DNA of 64,000 nucleotides from Adlercreutzia hattorii. GTDB taxonomy: Bacteria; Actinomycetota; Coriobacteriia; Coriobacteriales; Eggerthellaceae. Below the pieces are notes generated by a model. It made no database searches and was not told the origin of the DNA. It saw only the letters and a program-made list of their open reading frames with translations. Made by a program: the position numbers and the translations under genes. Of this stretch, positions 16,292-24,406 are shown one piece after another; position 1 is the first letter of the stretch, and every line of letters starts with the position of its first letter. The DNA is taken from the NCBI RefSeq assembly GCF_011405655.1, contig NZ_AP022829.1:310001-374000 (forward strand), written 5' to 3'.

Positions 16292-17749
16292 CTACTTCCC
16301 CGGCATGACCAGCTTCAGCAGGCGCATTTTCCTTTCGTTGAAGGGCGGGTTGCGGATGCCGGTCTCGATGAGGGTCGACTTCTTCATGGTGGACTTGTAG
16401 TGAGTGAAGGCGTCGAAGCCCACTTTGCCGTGGTAGGCGCCGATGCCGGAGTTCTGCACGCCGCCGAAGCCCATCCGATTGCTGCTCGCGTGAATGACCA
16501 CGTCGTTGATGGTGGCGCCGCCGCAGCGCACCGCATCCAGGATGTGCTGCTGGAACGGACGGCTCTCCGAGAAGATATAGCAGGCCAGCGGATGCTTGAT
16601 CGACCGCACAATGTCCAGCGCCTCGTCCACGTCGCGCCAGGTGATGACGGGCAGCACCGGGCCGAAGATCTCCTGGCTCATGAGCGGGTCATCGATGCGC
16701 ACGCCCGTCACCACGGTCGGTTCAATCTGCAGCATCGTGGGGTTGCGCCGGCCGCCGAAGGCGATACGGGTGCCCTGGGGGCGATCGTCGATGAGCTGGC
16801 ACACCATGTCGAAGTGCTTCTGGTTGATCATGTGCGGGTAGTCGGGGCTGGCCAGCACGTCCTCGCCGTAGTACTCGTGAATCCACCGCTGCAATTCTTC
16901 CACGAACTCGTCGGTCACATCCTCGTGCACAAGCGCGTAGTCGGGCCCCACGCAGGTCTGGCCCGAGTTCAGGCACTTGCCCCAGGCGATGCGCTGGGCG
17001 GCGCGACGGATGTCGGCATCGGTGGCGATGAACACAGGGCTCTTGCCGCCGAGCTCCAGGGTGACGCTCGTCAGGTTCTGGGCCGCGGCCGTCATGATCT
17101 CGCGCCCCACACGCGGGCTGCCGGTGAACATGATTTTGTCGAATTCCACCTGCAAGAGCCAGTCGTTCATCTCGTTTGAACCGTGCCAGCAGTACACGTA
17201 GCGCGGATCGAACAGCTCGCGGCACATGTCACGCAGAAACTGCGACGTGTGCGGCGAGGTCTTCGACGGCTTCATAGCTACGCAGTTGCCCGCACCGATG
17301 GCGTCCACCAGCGGAATGAGCGTCAGCTGCAGCGGGTAGTTCCACGGTGACAGCACGGCCGCCACGCCGAAGGGGTAGGGGTACACCGTGGACGAAGAAG
17401 GGAAGTGCGCAAGTGGTGTAGGCACGTGCCGCGGCCGCGCCCATTGGCGCAGCTTCTTCAGGTAAAGGCGGATCTCGTCGTAAACGAGCCCCAACTCGGT
17501 GGCGTACGACTCGAAGGCGGACTTTCCCAAGTCAGCATGAAGGGCGTCCAGGGCCTCCCGCTCGTGGGCAAGCAAGTAGGCTTGCAGCCGGCGCAGCTGG
17601 CGCAGGCGGAAGTCCACGGGCAGGGTGGCGCCGGTTTCGAAGAAGGCCTCCATCTCGTTGATCTGGTTCTGCACGTCGGCCATGGAGGTGGCAACGCCGT
17701 AGTTGTTGGGGATGGGGGTCGTGGAAGGCGTGGAAGAGGTATCGTTCAT
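16292..17749 (-). CDS. NAD(P)-dependent aldehyde dehydrogenase (ALDH3-like)
   Basis: A 485-residue aldehyde dehydrogenase. The catalytic Cys is residue 266 in NSGQTCVGPD, the general base Glu is residue 232 in LELGGKSPVF, and the cofactor region FTGSPRVG is at 208-215. The sequence AVLSPWNYPL and the basic C-terminal tail resemble the class 3 (fatty or aromatic aldehyde) enzymes. The first 28 residues are a Thr/Ser-rich extension. The ATG at 17749 follows GAAAGGA. The SDR gene lies 24 bases upstream on the same strand, so both may process the same alcohol-aldehyde-acid chain; that is inference. Confidence 0.93.
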   Translation of the reverse strand: MNDTSSTPSTTPIPNNYGVATSMADVQNQINEMEAFFETGATLPVDFRLRQLRRLQAYLLAHEREALDALHADLGKSAFESYATELGLVYDEIRLYLKKLRQWARPRHVPTPLAHFPSSSTVYPYPFGVAAVLSPWNYPLQLTLIPLVDAIGAGNCVAMKPSKTSPHTSQFLRDMCRELFDPRYVYCWHGSNEMNDWLLQVEFDKIMFTGSPRVGREIMTAAAQNLTSVTLELGGKSPVFIATDADIRRAAQRIAWGKCLNSGQTCVGPDYALVHEDVTDEFVEELQRWIHEYYGEDVLASPDYPHMINQKHFDMVCQLIDDRPQGTRIAFGGRRNPTMLQIEPTVVTGVRIDDPLMSQEIFGPVLPVITWRDVDEALDIVRSIKHPLACYIFSESRPFQQHILDAVRCGGATINDVVIHASSNRMGFGGVQNSGIGAYHGKVGFDAFTHYKSTMKKSTLIETGIRNPPFNERKMRLLKLVMPGK

Positions 17750-17773
17750 GAGGGGGTTCCTTTCGAGGGAAAG

Positions 17774-18553
17774 TTACAACCGACGCAGCACGTCCCAGCC
17801 GGCCATGGTGATGCAAGAGGGAACGACCTTGCCGATGAGGCGCAGCGCCGCCGACTGAGGGCTCGCGCAGGCCACAGCGAAATGGGCCTTGTTCGCGCAA
17901 AGCGCTCGGTGCACCACGTCCTGCGGCGTTTGCTCGCCGAGGAGGTGCCCCACGTCGTGGCCGCCGCCGGAGGTGCGCGCCACCTTCTCGAAGCCGGTCT
18001 TCACCCAGGTCGGGCAGAGCGCCGTGGCGGTGATGCCAGTTCCGTGCAGCTCCCAGCGCAGGGCGCGCGTGTAGTGCAGCACGAACGACTTGGTGGCGGC
18101 GTACACATTCATATGGGGCAAGGGCGTGAAAGCAGCGGCGGAGGCCACCTGGATGATGCGGCTGCCCCGTTCCATATAGGGCAGCGTCGCACGAGTCATA
18201 TCCACCAGCCCGCGGCAGTTCAGGTCGATCATGGAATCCACCGCGGCATCGGAGATGGTCTGCCAATCGCCGAACTTGCCGAAGCCGGCCGCGTTCACCA
18301 AGAACGTGACGCGGGGGTCTTCCGCGGAAAGCGTTGCGCGAATGTTCGCGATGTCGGCCTCGCTGGTGAGGTCGGCGGCTACCGCGCGGGAGGGCGTGTC
18401 CAGCTCGCCGGCCACGTCTGTCAGGGCCTTCTCGTTGCGCGCAACAAGCCACAGCTCGTCGGCCACCTGCTGCGCATCTAGCTGCCGCGCGAACTCGCGC
18501 CCCAGCCCGGAGGACGCGCCCGTGATGATGGCTACTCGTTTCGAAGGATTCAT
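17774..18553 (-). CDS. Short-chain dehydrogenase/reductase
   Basis: A 259-residue Rossmann-fold oxidoreductase. It shows the cofactor motif TGASSGLG (residues 11-18), the structural NAAG (87-90), and the catalytic Ser 138, Tyr 151 and Lys 155 in VYAATK. The ARN at residues 38-40 after the second strand fits NADP preference. It belongs to the DltE/YqjQ-like branch of classical SDRs that act on unknown carbonyl substrates. It is the first gene of a two-gene unit with the aldehyde dehydrogenase. Confidence 0.9.
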   Translation of the reverse strand: MNPSKRVAIITGASSGLGREFARQLDAQQVADELWLVARNEKALTDVAGELDTPSRAVAADLTSEADIANIRATLSAEDPRVTFLVNAAGFGKFGDWQTISDAAVDSMIDLNCRGLVDMTRATLPYMERGSRIIQVASAAAFTPLPHMNVYAATKSFVLHYTRALRWELHGTGITATALCPTWVKTGFEKVARTSGGGHDVGHLLGEQTPQDVVHRALCANKAHFAVACASPQSAALRLIGKVVPSCITMAGWDVLRRL

Positions 18554-18676
18554 GGAAAGTCTCTTTTCTGAACAACCGTGGGTTTAACCTAACAGTCAGA
18601 AGGCTGTTTCCGCATTGGAAGCGGGCAACCGTTACAATGATGTGGCTCTATAAAAGCTTGAAAGGACCAAAGCCTC

Positions 18677-19363
18677 ATGGCTGCTGAAAAACCAACGCCG
18701 CCCTTCGATACGTTTGTGTTCGATGTGGACGGCACGCTGCTCGACACGCTTGACGACCTCGTCGTGCTCACTAACGATGCGCTCGCCGAATTCAACCTGC
18801 TCCCGCGCACCCGCGAGGAGATCAACTCCTATGTGGGCAACGGCGTGAAGGCGCTCATGTACCAGGCAGTGCCCGAGGGCACGCCCCAGGACGTGGCCGA
18901 CGCCTGCCTCGCCCGCTGGAAGGAGAACTACGGCACCTATCCCAACGACCTGACGAAGCCCTATCCGGGCATCCCCGCCCTGCTTGCCGAGCTGCGTCGG
19001 CGCGGTTGCAAGCTGGGCGTGCTGTCGAACAAGTTCGATGGAGGCGTGCAGTTCATCATGAACAAGTGTCTCCCCGACGCTGTGGATGTGCAGCATGGGG
19101 AAGGCGGCCCGCAGAACTTCCCACGCAAGCCCGACCCCACAGGGCTGCTCACCACCATTGAAGAGCTGGGAAGCGCGCCGGCGCGCACGGTGTACATCGG
19201 CGACTCCCCGGGCGACATCCACGTGGCCCGCAATGCCGGCTGCTATGCGGTCGGTGTGGACTGGGGCTACCATGACCCGGCCGATTTCGCCGCCGAAGGC
19301 TGGGAACCCGACCTGCTCGTGAGCGATCCGAAGCAGATTCTCGTTCTTGCTCCGGAAGTCTAG
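18677..19363 (+). CDS. HAD-family phosphatase (phosphoglycolate phosphatase-like)
   Basis: A 228-residue haloacid dehalogenase-type hydrolase. Motif I FDVDGTLLDT holds the nucleophile Asp 16 and acid Asp 18; motif II is LSNKFDGG, motif III a Lys in FPRKPDP and motif IV GDSPGDI. An alpha-helical cap lies between motifs I and II. This is the Gph/PhnX-like subgroup that clears phosphoglycolate and similar small phosphoesters. GAAAGGA precedes the start. It is followed after five bases by a VanZ-like gene on the same strand. Confidence 0.9.
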   Translation: MAAEKPTPPFDTFVFDVDGTLLDTLDDLVVLTNDALAEFNLLPRTREEINSYVGNGVKALMYQAVPEGTPQDVADACLARWKENYGTYPNDLTKPYPGIPALLAELRRRGCKLGVLSNKFDGGVQFIMNKCLPDAVDVQHGEGGPQNFPRKPDPTGLLTTIEELGSAPARTVYIGDSPGDIHVARNAGCYAVGVDWGYHDPADFAAEGWEPDLLVSDPKQILVLAPEV

Positions 19364-19368
19364 CGCCT

Positions 19369-19827
19369 GTGTCGCAGCGAGCCCACCTCATACTCTCCTG
19401 GGTTATCGTCGCCCTGTGGACGGGCGTGATCTTCTTCATGTCCGCCCACACCGGCAGCGATTTCGACGGCACCGGCCCGCTGGCCGCGATCAAGCGTTGG
19501 CTCGTGGGCCTTGCTGCCCCCGTTTTCGGCCCCGATACCGACATCGTGAATGTGGCAGCTCATTTTACCGAGTACCTGATATTCGGTGTGCTGCTCGTTG
19601 TGGCCGCGCGGCGCACCTGGCCCGCGCTGGGATGGGGAAAGCTCGCGCTCGTCGCCGTCGCCCTCGCCAGTCTTTACGCCGTGACCGATGAGTTCCACCA
19701 GTCCTTCGTCCCCGGCCGCATGTGCGACCCCGCCGACTGGCTCACCGATACGCTGGGGGCTGCATTAGGAGCTGGCACTGCTGTTCTTGCGCTTGAAAAG
19801 ATGTTGGCAAAGAGGCAAATGGGTTGA
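19369..19827 (+). CDS. VanZ-like membrane protein
   Basis: A 152-residue protein with four hydrophobic segments and the VanZ-family signatures: FFMSAHTGSDF after helix 1, AAHFTEYLIFGVLL, and SLYAVTDEFHQSFVPGR with DWLTDTLGA before the last helix. The family is named after a teicoplanin resistance protein, but most members have no known role. The start is a GTG five bases after the phosphatase stop. Confidence 0.9.
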   Translation: MSQRAHLILSWVIVALWTGVIFFMSAHTGSDFDGTGPLAAIKRWLVGLAAPVFGPDTDIVNVAAHFTEYLIFGVLLVVAARRTWPALGWGKLALVAVALASLYAVTDEFHQSFVPGRMCDPADWLTDTLGAALGAGTAVLALEKMLAKRQMG

Positions 19828-19897
19828 TCGGGCGAGGCAAGCGGCGGGATCAGAGAGCGAAAGTCTCCGGCAGATCTGGAGGGCGATTTCGGGCGGA

Positions 19898-20045
19898 AAT
19901 TTCGACTTGTTAGGCATGTGCATAGGTTCAAGTACGCACCGAATTGCTATGTATAATGTAATTCATGTATTAATATGCGAATCGAATACGATCATCTAAT
20001 TCGCACTATTATTGAGCGCCTGGCAAACTCTAACAAGTCGAAATT
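19898..20045. repeat. AT-rich 148-bp element with perfect 16-bp terminal inverted repeats
   Basis: AATTTCGACTTGTTAG at 19898-19913 recurs as a perfect inverted copy at 20030-20045. The interval is visibly AT-richer than the surrounding DNA and contains TATAAT at 19952 and an inner GCGAAT/ATTCGC pair. It lies between the convergent VanZ-like and galE genes. It could be a miniature inverted-repeat element or an RNA-coding or terminating structure. No transposase is visible. Confidence 0.45.
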
Positions 20046-20100
20046 ATTGTCCTCGCAAAGCGCTAGTTCTGCGAGAAATGGGCACGAGAAGCTCCTGCGC

Positions 20101-21318
20101 CTATTCCGCGTCCCCGTAGCCGTCGGGGTTCTGGGACTGCCAGCGCCAGCCGTCTTCGCACATGCGGGCCATGTCGTATTCGGCCGTCCAGCCCAGCTCG
20201 TCGCGGGCCTTCGTGGCGTCGGCGTAGCACTCCGCGATGTCGCCGGGGCGCCGGGCCATGATGCGGTAGGGAATCTCGTGACCGCACGCAGCCTCGAAGG
20301 CGTGAATCACGTCGAGTACCGACGAGCCCTTCCCCGTGCCCAGGTTGAAGATGCCCACGCCCCGGCGCGTTCCGTCTTCCGCCGGCTCGCCGGCCACCGA
20401 GCCCACGCCGATCGGCGCGCCGGTACCCACGCGCCCGGCCATCCAATCGAGCGCCGCCACATGGCCGCGGGCCAAGTCCACCACGTGAATGTAGTCGCGC
20501 ACGCCGGTGCCGTCAGGGGTGGGGTAGTCGTCGCCGAACACACCGACCTGCTCCAGCTTGCCTACGGCCACCTGAGCCACATAGGGCAGCAGGTTGTTCG
20601 GAATGCCCTTGGGATCCTCGCCGATGCGACCGGATTCGTGGGCGCCGATGGGATTGAAATAGCGCAGCAGCACGACGTTCCACTCGTTATCGCCCGTGTA
20701 CAGGTCGGAAAGGATCTGCTCGAGCATCGATTTGGTCCAGCCATAGGGGTTGGTGGCGTCGTGCTTCGGGCAACTCTCAGTGATGGGCACGAACTCCGGC
20801 TCGCCGTACACGGTGGCGCTCGACGAGAACACGATGTTCTTGCAGCCGTGCTCGCGAGCAACTTCGCACAGAACCAGGGTGCCGGCGATGTTGTTCCAGT
20901 AGTACTCAAGCGGCTTGGCCACCGACTCGCCTACGGCTTTGAAGCCGGCGAAGTGGATAATGACGTCCACGGCGTGCATGGTGAAAATGGTCTCCAGGGC
21001 CGCGCGGTCCAGAATGTTCGCCTCGTAGAAGGTGAGAGAGGGCCCCGGCGCAACCTTGCGTACCGCAGCGCCGGCCACAGCCGCGACGGCCTCGGCCTCT
21101 TCCTCGTTGGGCAGATCGGCAAACACGGGCGCCACGCCGGTGATTTCGCCCACGCGCCGCACGGCCTCGCGACTGGAATTGCTCAGGTCGTCCACGATGA
21201 CGACCTGGTAGTTACGCTCGAGCAGTTCCACCACGGTGTGGCTACCGATGAACCCGGCACCCCCCGTCACCAGTACGCAGGTTTCGGCGGGATCTTTCGC
21301 AAGCAGGGCGTTCGCCAT
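20101..21318 (-). CDS. galE: UDP-glucose 4-epimerase
   Basis: Interconverts UDP-glucose and UDP-galactose (Leloir pathway and surface polysaccharide precursors). The N-terminal GGAGFIGSH binds NAD; SSSATVYGEPEF and NPYGWTK hold the catalytic Ser/Thr and Tyr-Lys pair. At 405 residues it is longer than the usual 330-340: Ala/Glu-rich insertions lie after the second beta-alpha unit (around LPNEEEAEAVAAVAG) and near SVAGEPAEDGTRRG. The ATG at 21318 follows AGAAGG; a longer frame to 21372 does not. The downstream-divergent phosphohexomutase supplies the same sugar nucleotide pool. Confidence 0.93.
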   Translation of the reverse strand: MANALLAKDPAETCVLVTGGAGFIGSHTVVELLERNYQVVIVDDLSNSSREAVRRVGEITGVAPVFADLPNEEEAEAVAAVAGAAVRKVAPGPSLTFYEANILDRAALETIFTMHAVDVIIHFAGFKAVGESVAKPLEYYWNNIAGTLVLCEVAREHGCKNIVFSSSATVYGEPEFVPITESCPKHDATNPYGWTKSMLEQILSDLYTGDNEWNVVLLRYFNPIGAHESGRIGEDPKGIPNNLLPYVAQVAVGKLEQVGVFGDDYPTPDGTGVRDYIHVVDLARGHVAALDWMAGRVGTGAPIGVGSVAGEPAEDGTRRGVGIFNLGTGKGSSVLDVIHAFEAACGHEIPYRIMARRPGDIAECYADATKARDELGWTAEYDMARMCEDGWRWQSQNPDGYGDAE

Positions 21319-21452
21319 GGGAGCCTTCTTTCTTGGAAACGACGACGCAGGTTTTGCGCTCTTGAATCGCATGACGCTATGGTATCAGGTTGGGATGGCT
21401 TGCCGCTATATTTGATGGAAAGCGCATGGTCAGGGCGGCCAGCGAGTTAGGG

Positions 21453-21498
21453 GGTTCTCCTGACTCGCTTAGGGCAAGTCAGGAGTCGAGAGAACCGT
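21453..21498. repeat. Nested inverted repeat in the galE-phosphomutase intergenic region
   Basis: GGTTCTC and GAGAACC form an outer pair, and CCTGACT with AGTCAGG an inner pair. The 314-base gap between galE and the next gene also has a CGCCTT/AAGGCG hairpin at 21541-21559 and TATAAT at 21581; no gene is visible in it. Confidence 0.5.
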
Positions 21499-21580
21499 CC
21501 TCCGACTCGCGCCCCCGCCTCACCCGCGCCCAAAGAAAGCCGCCTTCAACGAAAAGGCGACTTCTATGGCTCGCATCCTC

Positions 21581-21586
21581 TATAAT
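21581..21586 (+). promoter_or_regulatory. Candidate minus-10 box before the phosphohexomutase gene
   Basis: A perfect TATAAT lies 46 bases before the ATG at 21633. No clear minus-35 box is present at the normal distance, so this is only a candidate. Confidence 0.4.
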
Positions 21587-21632
21587 CGTTCTCGCAACAA
21601 AACTCGCAGAAAAGGCCCAGGAGGCATTGCTC

Positions 21633-23045
21633 ATGGCTGACATTCATTTTGGAACCGACGGCTGGCGCGCCATCATCGGCGAAGATTTCACGCCCGACAA
21701 TCTGAACCGCGTCGTCGCGGCGGCGGCCCGCATCTTCAAGGAGGAGGCCGTGGCCGCTGGCCGCGATCCGCAAGCCCCGGGTACGCTCATCGTCGGCCAT
21801 GATTGCCGCCAGGACGCCCACGCCTATGCCGAGCTGGCCGCGCAGGTGGCCGCAGGCGAGGGCTTCAACGTGCTGCTCACCGAGGACTATTGCCCCACGC
21901 CCACGCTGTGCTGGTCGGTGGCCCATAACGACGACGCGGTGGGCGGCATCATGCTCACGAGCTCCCATAACCCCGCCGAGTATCTGGGCGTGAAGCTGCG
22001 CATGGCCGACGGCGGCGCGAGCCCCGCCGAGTTCACCGACCGCGTCGAAGCCGTGCTGCCGCCCGAGCCGACGGACATTCTCGGCCCCTTCCAAACGGCC
22101 GACCTCATGACCGACTACCTGGCCGCCCTGCGCGAGCTGGTCGACGTCGAGGCCATCCGCGGCGCCAACCTGCGCGTGGTGTGCGATCCGCTTTACGGCG
22201 CCGGCCGCCACTATCTGGCTGGCCTTCTGCGCGACATGGGCGTGGAGGTCGTGGAAATCCACAACACGGAGGACCCCACCTTTGCCGGGCTGCATCCCGA
22301 GCCCATTCAGCCTTGGGTCGATGAAGGCCTCGCGAAAGTGGGCGAGCTGGGCTACGATGCCCTGTTCATCAACGATGGCGACGCCGACCGCATTGCCGCT
22401 GGCGACTCGCGCGGCAACTACGTGAACGCTCACCGCATCATCACGCTGCTCACGAAGCACATGGTCGACCGCGGCGAGACGGGCCGCGTGGTGTCCACGG
22501 TGACGGCGTCGGCCATGCTCGACCGCATGTGCCGCAAGCTGGGGCTGGAGCTCGTCAGTACGCCCGTCGGCTTCAAGTGGATCTACGGCGAGATGGAAAA
22601 GGGCGGCGTCATGATCGGCGGCGAGGAGTCCGGCGGCATCGGGCTTCCCGATCACGTGAAGGAACGCGACGGCCTGCTCATGGCGCTTTTGCTCACGGAA
22701 TGCATGGCCCAGTCGGGGAAGGACTTGGGCACGATCATCGACGAGATGCTCGCCGATATCGGCCGCTTGGAGTTCGCTCGCCGCGGCCTTTCTGTCACCG
22801 ACGATCAGATGGCCCGCTTCCGCGCCGAAACCGTGCCCACGTACACGGCCGACGAGATTGCCGGCAAGCGCGTGCTGGACGTGGATCGTCGCGATGGCGT
22901 GAAGCTGCTTTTGGAAGGCGACGCCTGGGTGATGATGCGCCCCTCCGGCACCGAGCCGCTCGTGCGGATCTACGCCGAGGCGGCCACCACCGACGAGGTA
23001 AACGAGCTTCTGGACGCTGCCGAAACGGTGGTCACGAGCCTGTAG
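21633..23045 (+). CDS. Alpha-D-phosphohexomutase (phosphoglucomutase/phosphomannomutase)
   Basis: A 470-residue enzyme that moves phosphate between C1 and C6 of hexose phosphates, feeding glycogen and sugar-nucleotide synthesis. All family motifs are present: FGTDGWRAIIGEDF at the start, the phosphoserine loop LTSSHNPAEYLG, the metal site NDGDADR, the sugar loop GGEESGGIG and the phosphate-binding RPSGTEPLVRIY near the end. The ATG at 21633 follows CCAGGAGG; the open frame extends upstream without a ribosome binding site. Whether glucose or mannose is preferred cannot be read here. Confidence 0.93.
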   Translation: MADIHFGTDGWRAIIGEDFTPDNLNRVVAAAARIFKEEAVAAGRDPQAPGTLIVGHDCRQDAHAYAELAAQVAAGEGFNVLLTEDYCPTPTLCWSVAHNDDAVGGIMLTSSHNPAEYLGVKLRMADGGASPAEFTDRVEAVLPPEPTDILGPFQTADLMTDYLAALRELVDVEAIRGANLRVVCDPLYGAGRHYLAGLLRDMGVEVVEIHNTEDPTFAGLHPEPIQPWVDEGLAKVGELGYDALFINDGDADRIAAGDSRGNYVNAHRIITLLTKHMVDRGETGRVVSTVTASAMLDRMCRKLGLELVSTPVGFKWIYGEMEKGGVMIGGEESGGIGLPDHVKERDGLLMALLLTECMAQSGKDLGTIIDEMLADIGRLEFARRGLSVTDDQMARFRAETVPTYTADEIAGKRVLDVDRRDGVKLLLEGDAWVMMRPSGTEPLVRIYAEAATTDEVNELLDAAETVVTSL

Positions 23046-23071
23046 GCCGTCTCGGCACAACGCGCCCGAAA

Positions 23072-23112
23072 GGCCGCCAGAGCCACTGTGCCCTGGCGGC
23101 CGCCCGACTTTT
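23072..23112 (+). terminator. Terminator-like hairpin after the phosphohexomutase gene
   Basis: GGCCGCCAG pairs perfectly with CTGGCGGCC; a weak T-run (ACTTTTG) follows after nine bases. Confidence 0.5.
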
Positions 23113-23186
23113 GAAGCACTGTTTGTAAAACAACCAAAATAGCGAAAAAATAGTGAAATTGGAGTTTCGCTATTCAGAAGGTCTCT

Positions 23187-23630
23187 CTACCGCAGCTTCT
23201 TCAGGAGCGCCCAGGCGCGTTGTTTGTCGGCGGGGGTGTTCATCATGCCTTCGAAGTCTTGGAAGATGGCGGCGGTGCGGCCCATCAGGCGATTGTCGGC
23301 ATCCAGGGTCACCGGTGTGCGGTAGGCGGCCGAAAGCGCCTCGGCGGCGAAGGCGTCGCAGGCCACAAGCGCCACGGGGTCGAGGCCTTCCACGATGGTT
23401 CGCACGTCTTCCGCGCCCAGCTTGCCCTCGGCGGTTTCCACGACCACCTGCGCCAGAGGGGCAGTGCCGAACTCCAAGCTCACCGCCGATTTCTCTAGGG
23501 CCTCCAAGGCTGCGTCGCCCAAAGGGGTCTCGCTCAGCACGAGCAGCGTGGAGGTTGGCGCGCCGGTCAGGTGGCTGCCGTACAGCATGAGCACCGATTC
23601 GCCCGTTACCTCAAAAATGTTACTTTTCAC
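23187..23630 (-). CDS. Hypothetical protein divergent from the nikR operon
   Basis: About 147 residues from the GTG at 23630, or fewer from an ATG at 23591; neither start has an ideal ribosome binding site. The product is an alpha/beta-looking soluble protein (ALVACDAFAAEALSAAYR, LGDAALEALEKSAVSLEFG) without a motif that I recognise. Codon use is like that of its neighbours and it faces away from a small gene and nikR. A role tied to nickel or hydrogenase metabolism is possible from position only. Confidence 0.55.
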   Translation of the reverse strand: MKSNIFEVTGESVLMLYGSHLTGAPTSTLLVLSETPLGDAALEALEKSAVSLEFGTAPLAQVVVETAEGKLGAEDVRTIVEGLDPVALVACDAFAAEALSAAYRTPVTLDADNRLMGRTAAIFQDFEGMMNTPADKQRAWALLKKLR

Positions 23631-23716
23631 GGAAGAAATCACACTCCCTCTTGCGCTGCGCTCGCACTCGCGATAAAACATTCCTGTATATAGTAGCAAA
23701 TTCCAAGGAGGCGCCC

Positions 23717-23971
23717 ATGTGCACCAATGGAGTCAACACCGGCCAGCTGGAAATGATGATCGACCAGATCGACGACCACATTAAGCTCGAGCGCCGCCAT
23801 GCGCACGATCTGGGGCATTTGGCCTCCGACGCCGGGTTTGCCACGGTGGGGGAAAAGCTGCATGACGTGATGCGCCTGCTCGACGAGGTGCGCGCCGCAC
23901 TTGACGAGGCCAAAGAGGCCATGGAAGATGACGCGAAGGATGCCGCCGGCTTCACCGTCGCCCGCGTCTAG
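23717..23971 (+). CDS. Small helical protein preceding nikR
   Basis: An 84-residue acidic protein, almost entirely helical with heptad-like patterns (DQIDDHIKLERRHAHDLGH, LLDEVRAALDEAKEAMEDD). It carries several His residues and one Cys near the start (MCTNG), which could bind metal. AAGGAGG six bases before the ATG makes it a well-supported gene. It is followed after 12 bases by nikR and then hypE, so it is likely part of a nickel-linked operon. I do not recognise the family. Confidence 0.7.
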   Translation: MCTNGVNTGQLEMMIDQIDDHIKLERRHAHDLGHLASDAGFATVGEKLHDVMRLLDEVRAALDEAKEAMEDDAKDAAGFTVARV

Positions 23972-23983
23972 GCGGCGCGACCG

Positions 23984-24406
23984 ATGAGCAACGACCTTGT
24001 TCGTTTCTCCGTGGCCATGCCCGAGGGGCTGCTCATGGAGTTCGACCAGCTGGTGGCTCGCCGCGGCCTGGCGAAGAACCGCAGCGAAGTGGTGCGCGAT
24101 TTGGTGCGCGACGCCCTCGTGGAAGAAGAGTGCGCAACGCCTGGGGGCCTTGTCATGGGCACGCTCACCATTATTTACGACCACCACTCCAACGATCTGC
24201 AGGAGAAGCTGCACACCATTCAGCACGACTACTTCGACACCATCATCTCCACGATGCACGTACATGTGGACGAGCATATGTGCTTGGAGGTTATCGTCAT
24301 GCGCGGTGAAACGGGCCTCGTGCAAAGCGTGGCCAACCTCATTTTGGGCACCAAGGGCGTGAAGAACGGCAAGCTGGTGCTTACCACCACGGGAAGGTTT
24401 ATGTAA
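23984..24406 (+). CDS. nikR: Nickel-responsive ribbon-helix-helix regulator NikR
   Basis: A 140-residue nickel-responsive repressor. The N-terminal ribbon-helix-helix (residues 1-48, VRFSVAMPEGLLMEFDQLV) binds DNA and the C-terminal ACT-like domain binds nickel. The four expected ligands are in place: His 81, His 92, His 94 and Cys 100, with the same spacing as the E. coli ligands His 76, His 87, His 89 and Cys 95. It overlaps hypE by one base (TAATG), so nickel sensing is directly coupled to a hydrogenase maturation gene. Confidence 0.95.
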   Translation: MSNDLVRFSVAMPEGLLMEFDQLVARRGLAKNRSEVVRDLVRDALVEEECATPGGLVMGTLTIIYDHHSNDLQEKLHTIQHDYFDTIISTMHVHVDEHMCLEVIVMRGETGLVQSVANLILGTKGVKNGKLVLTTTGRFM

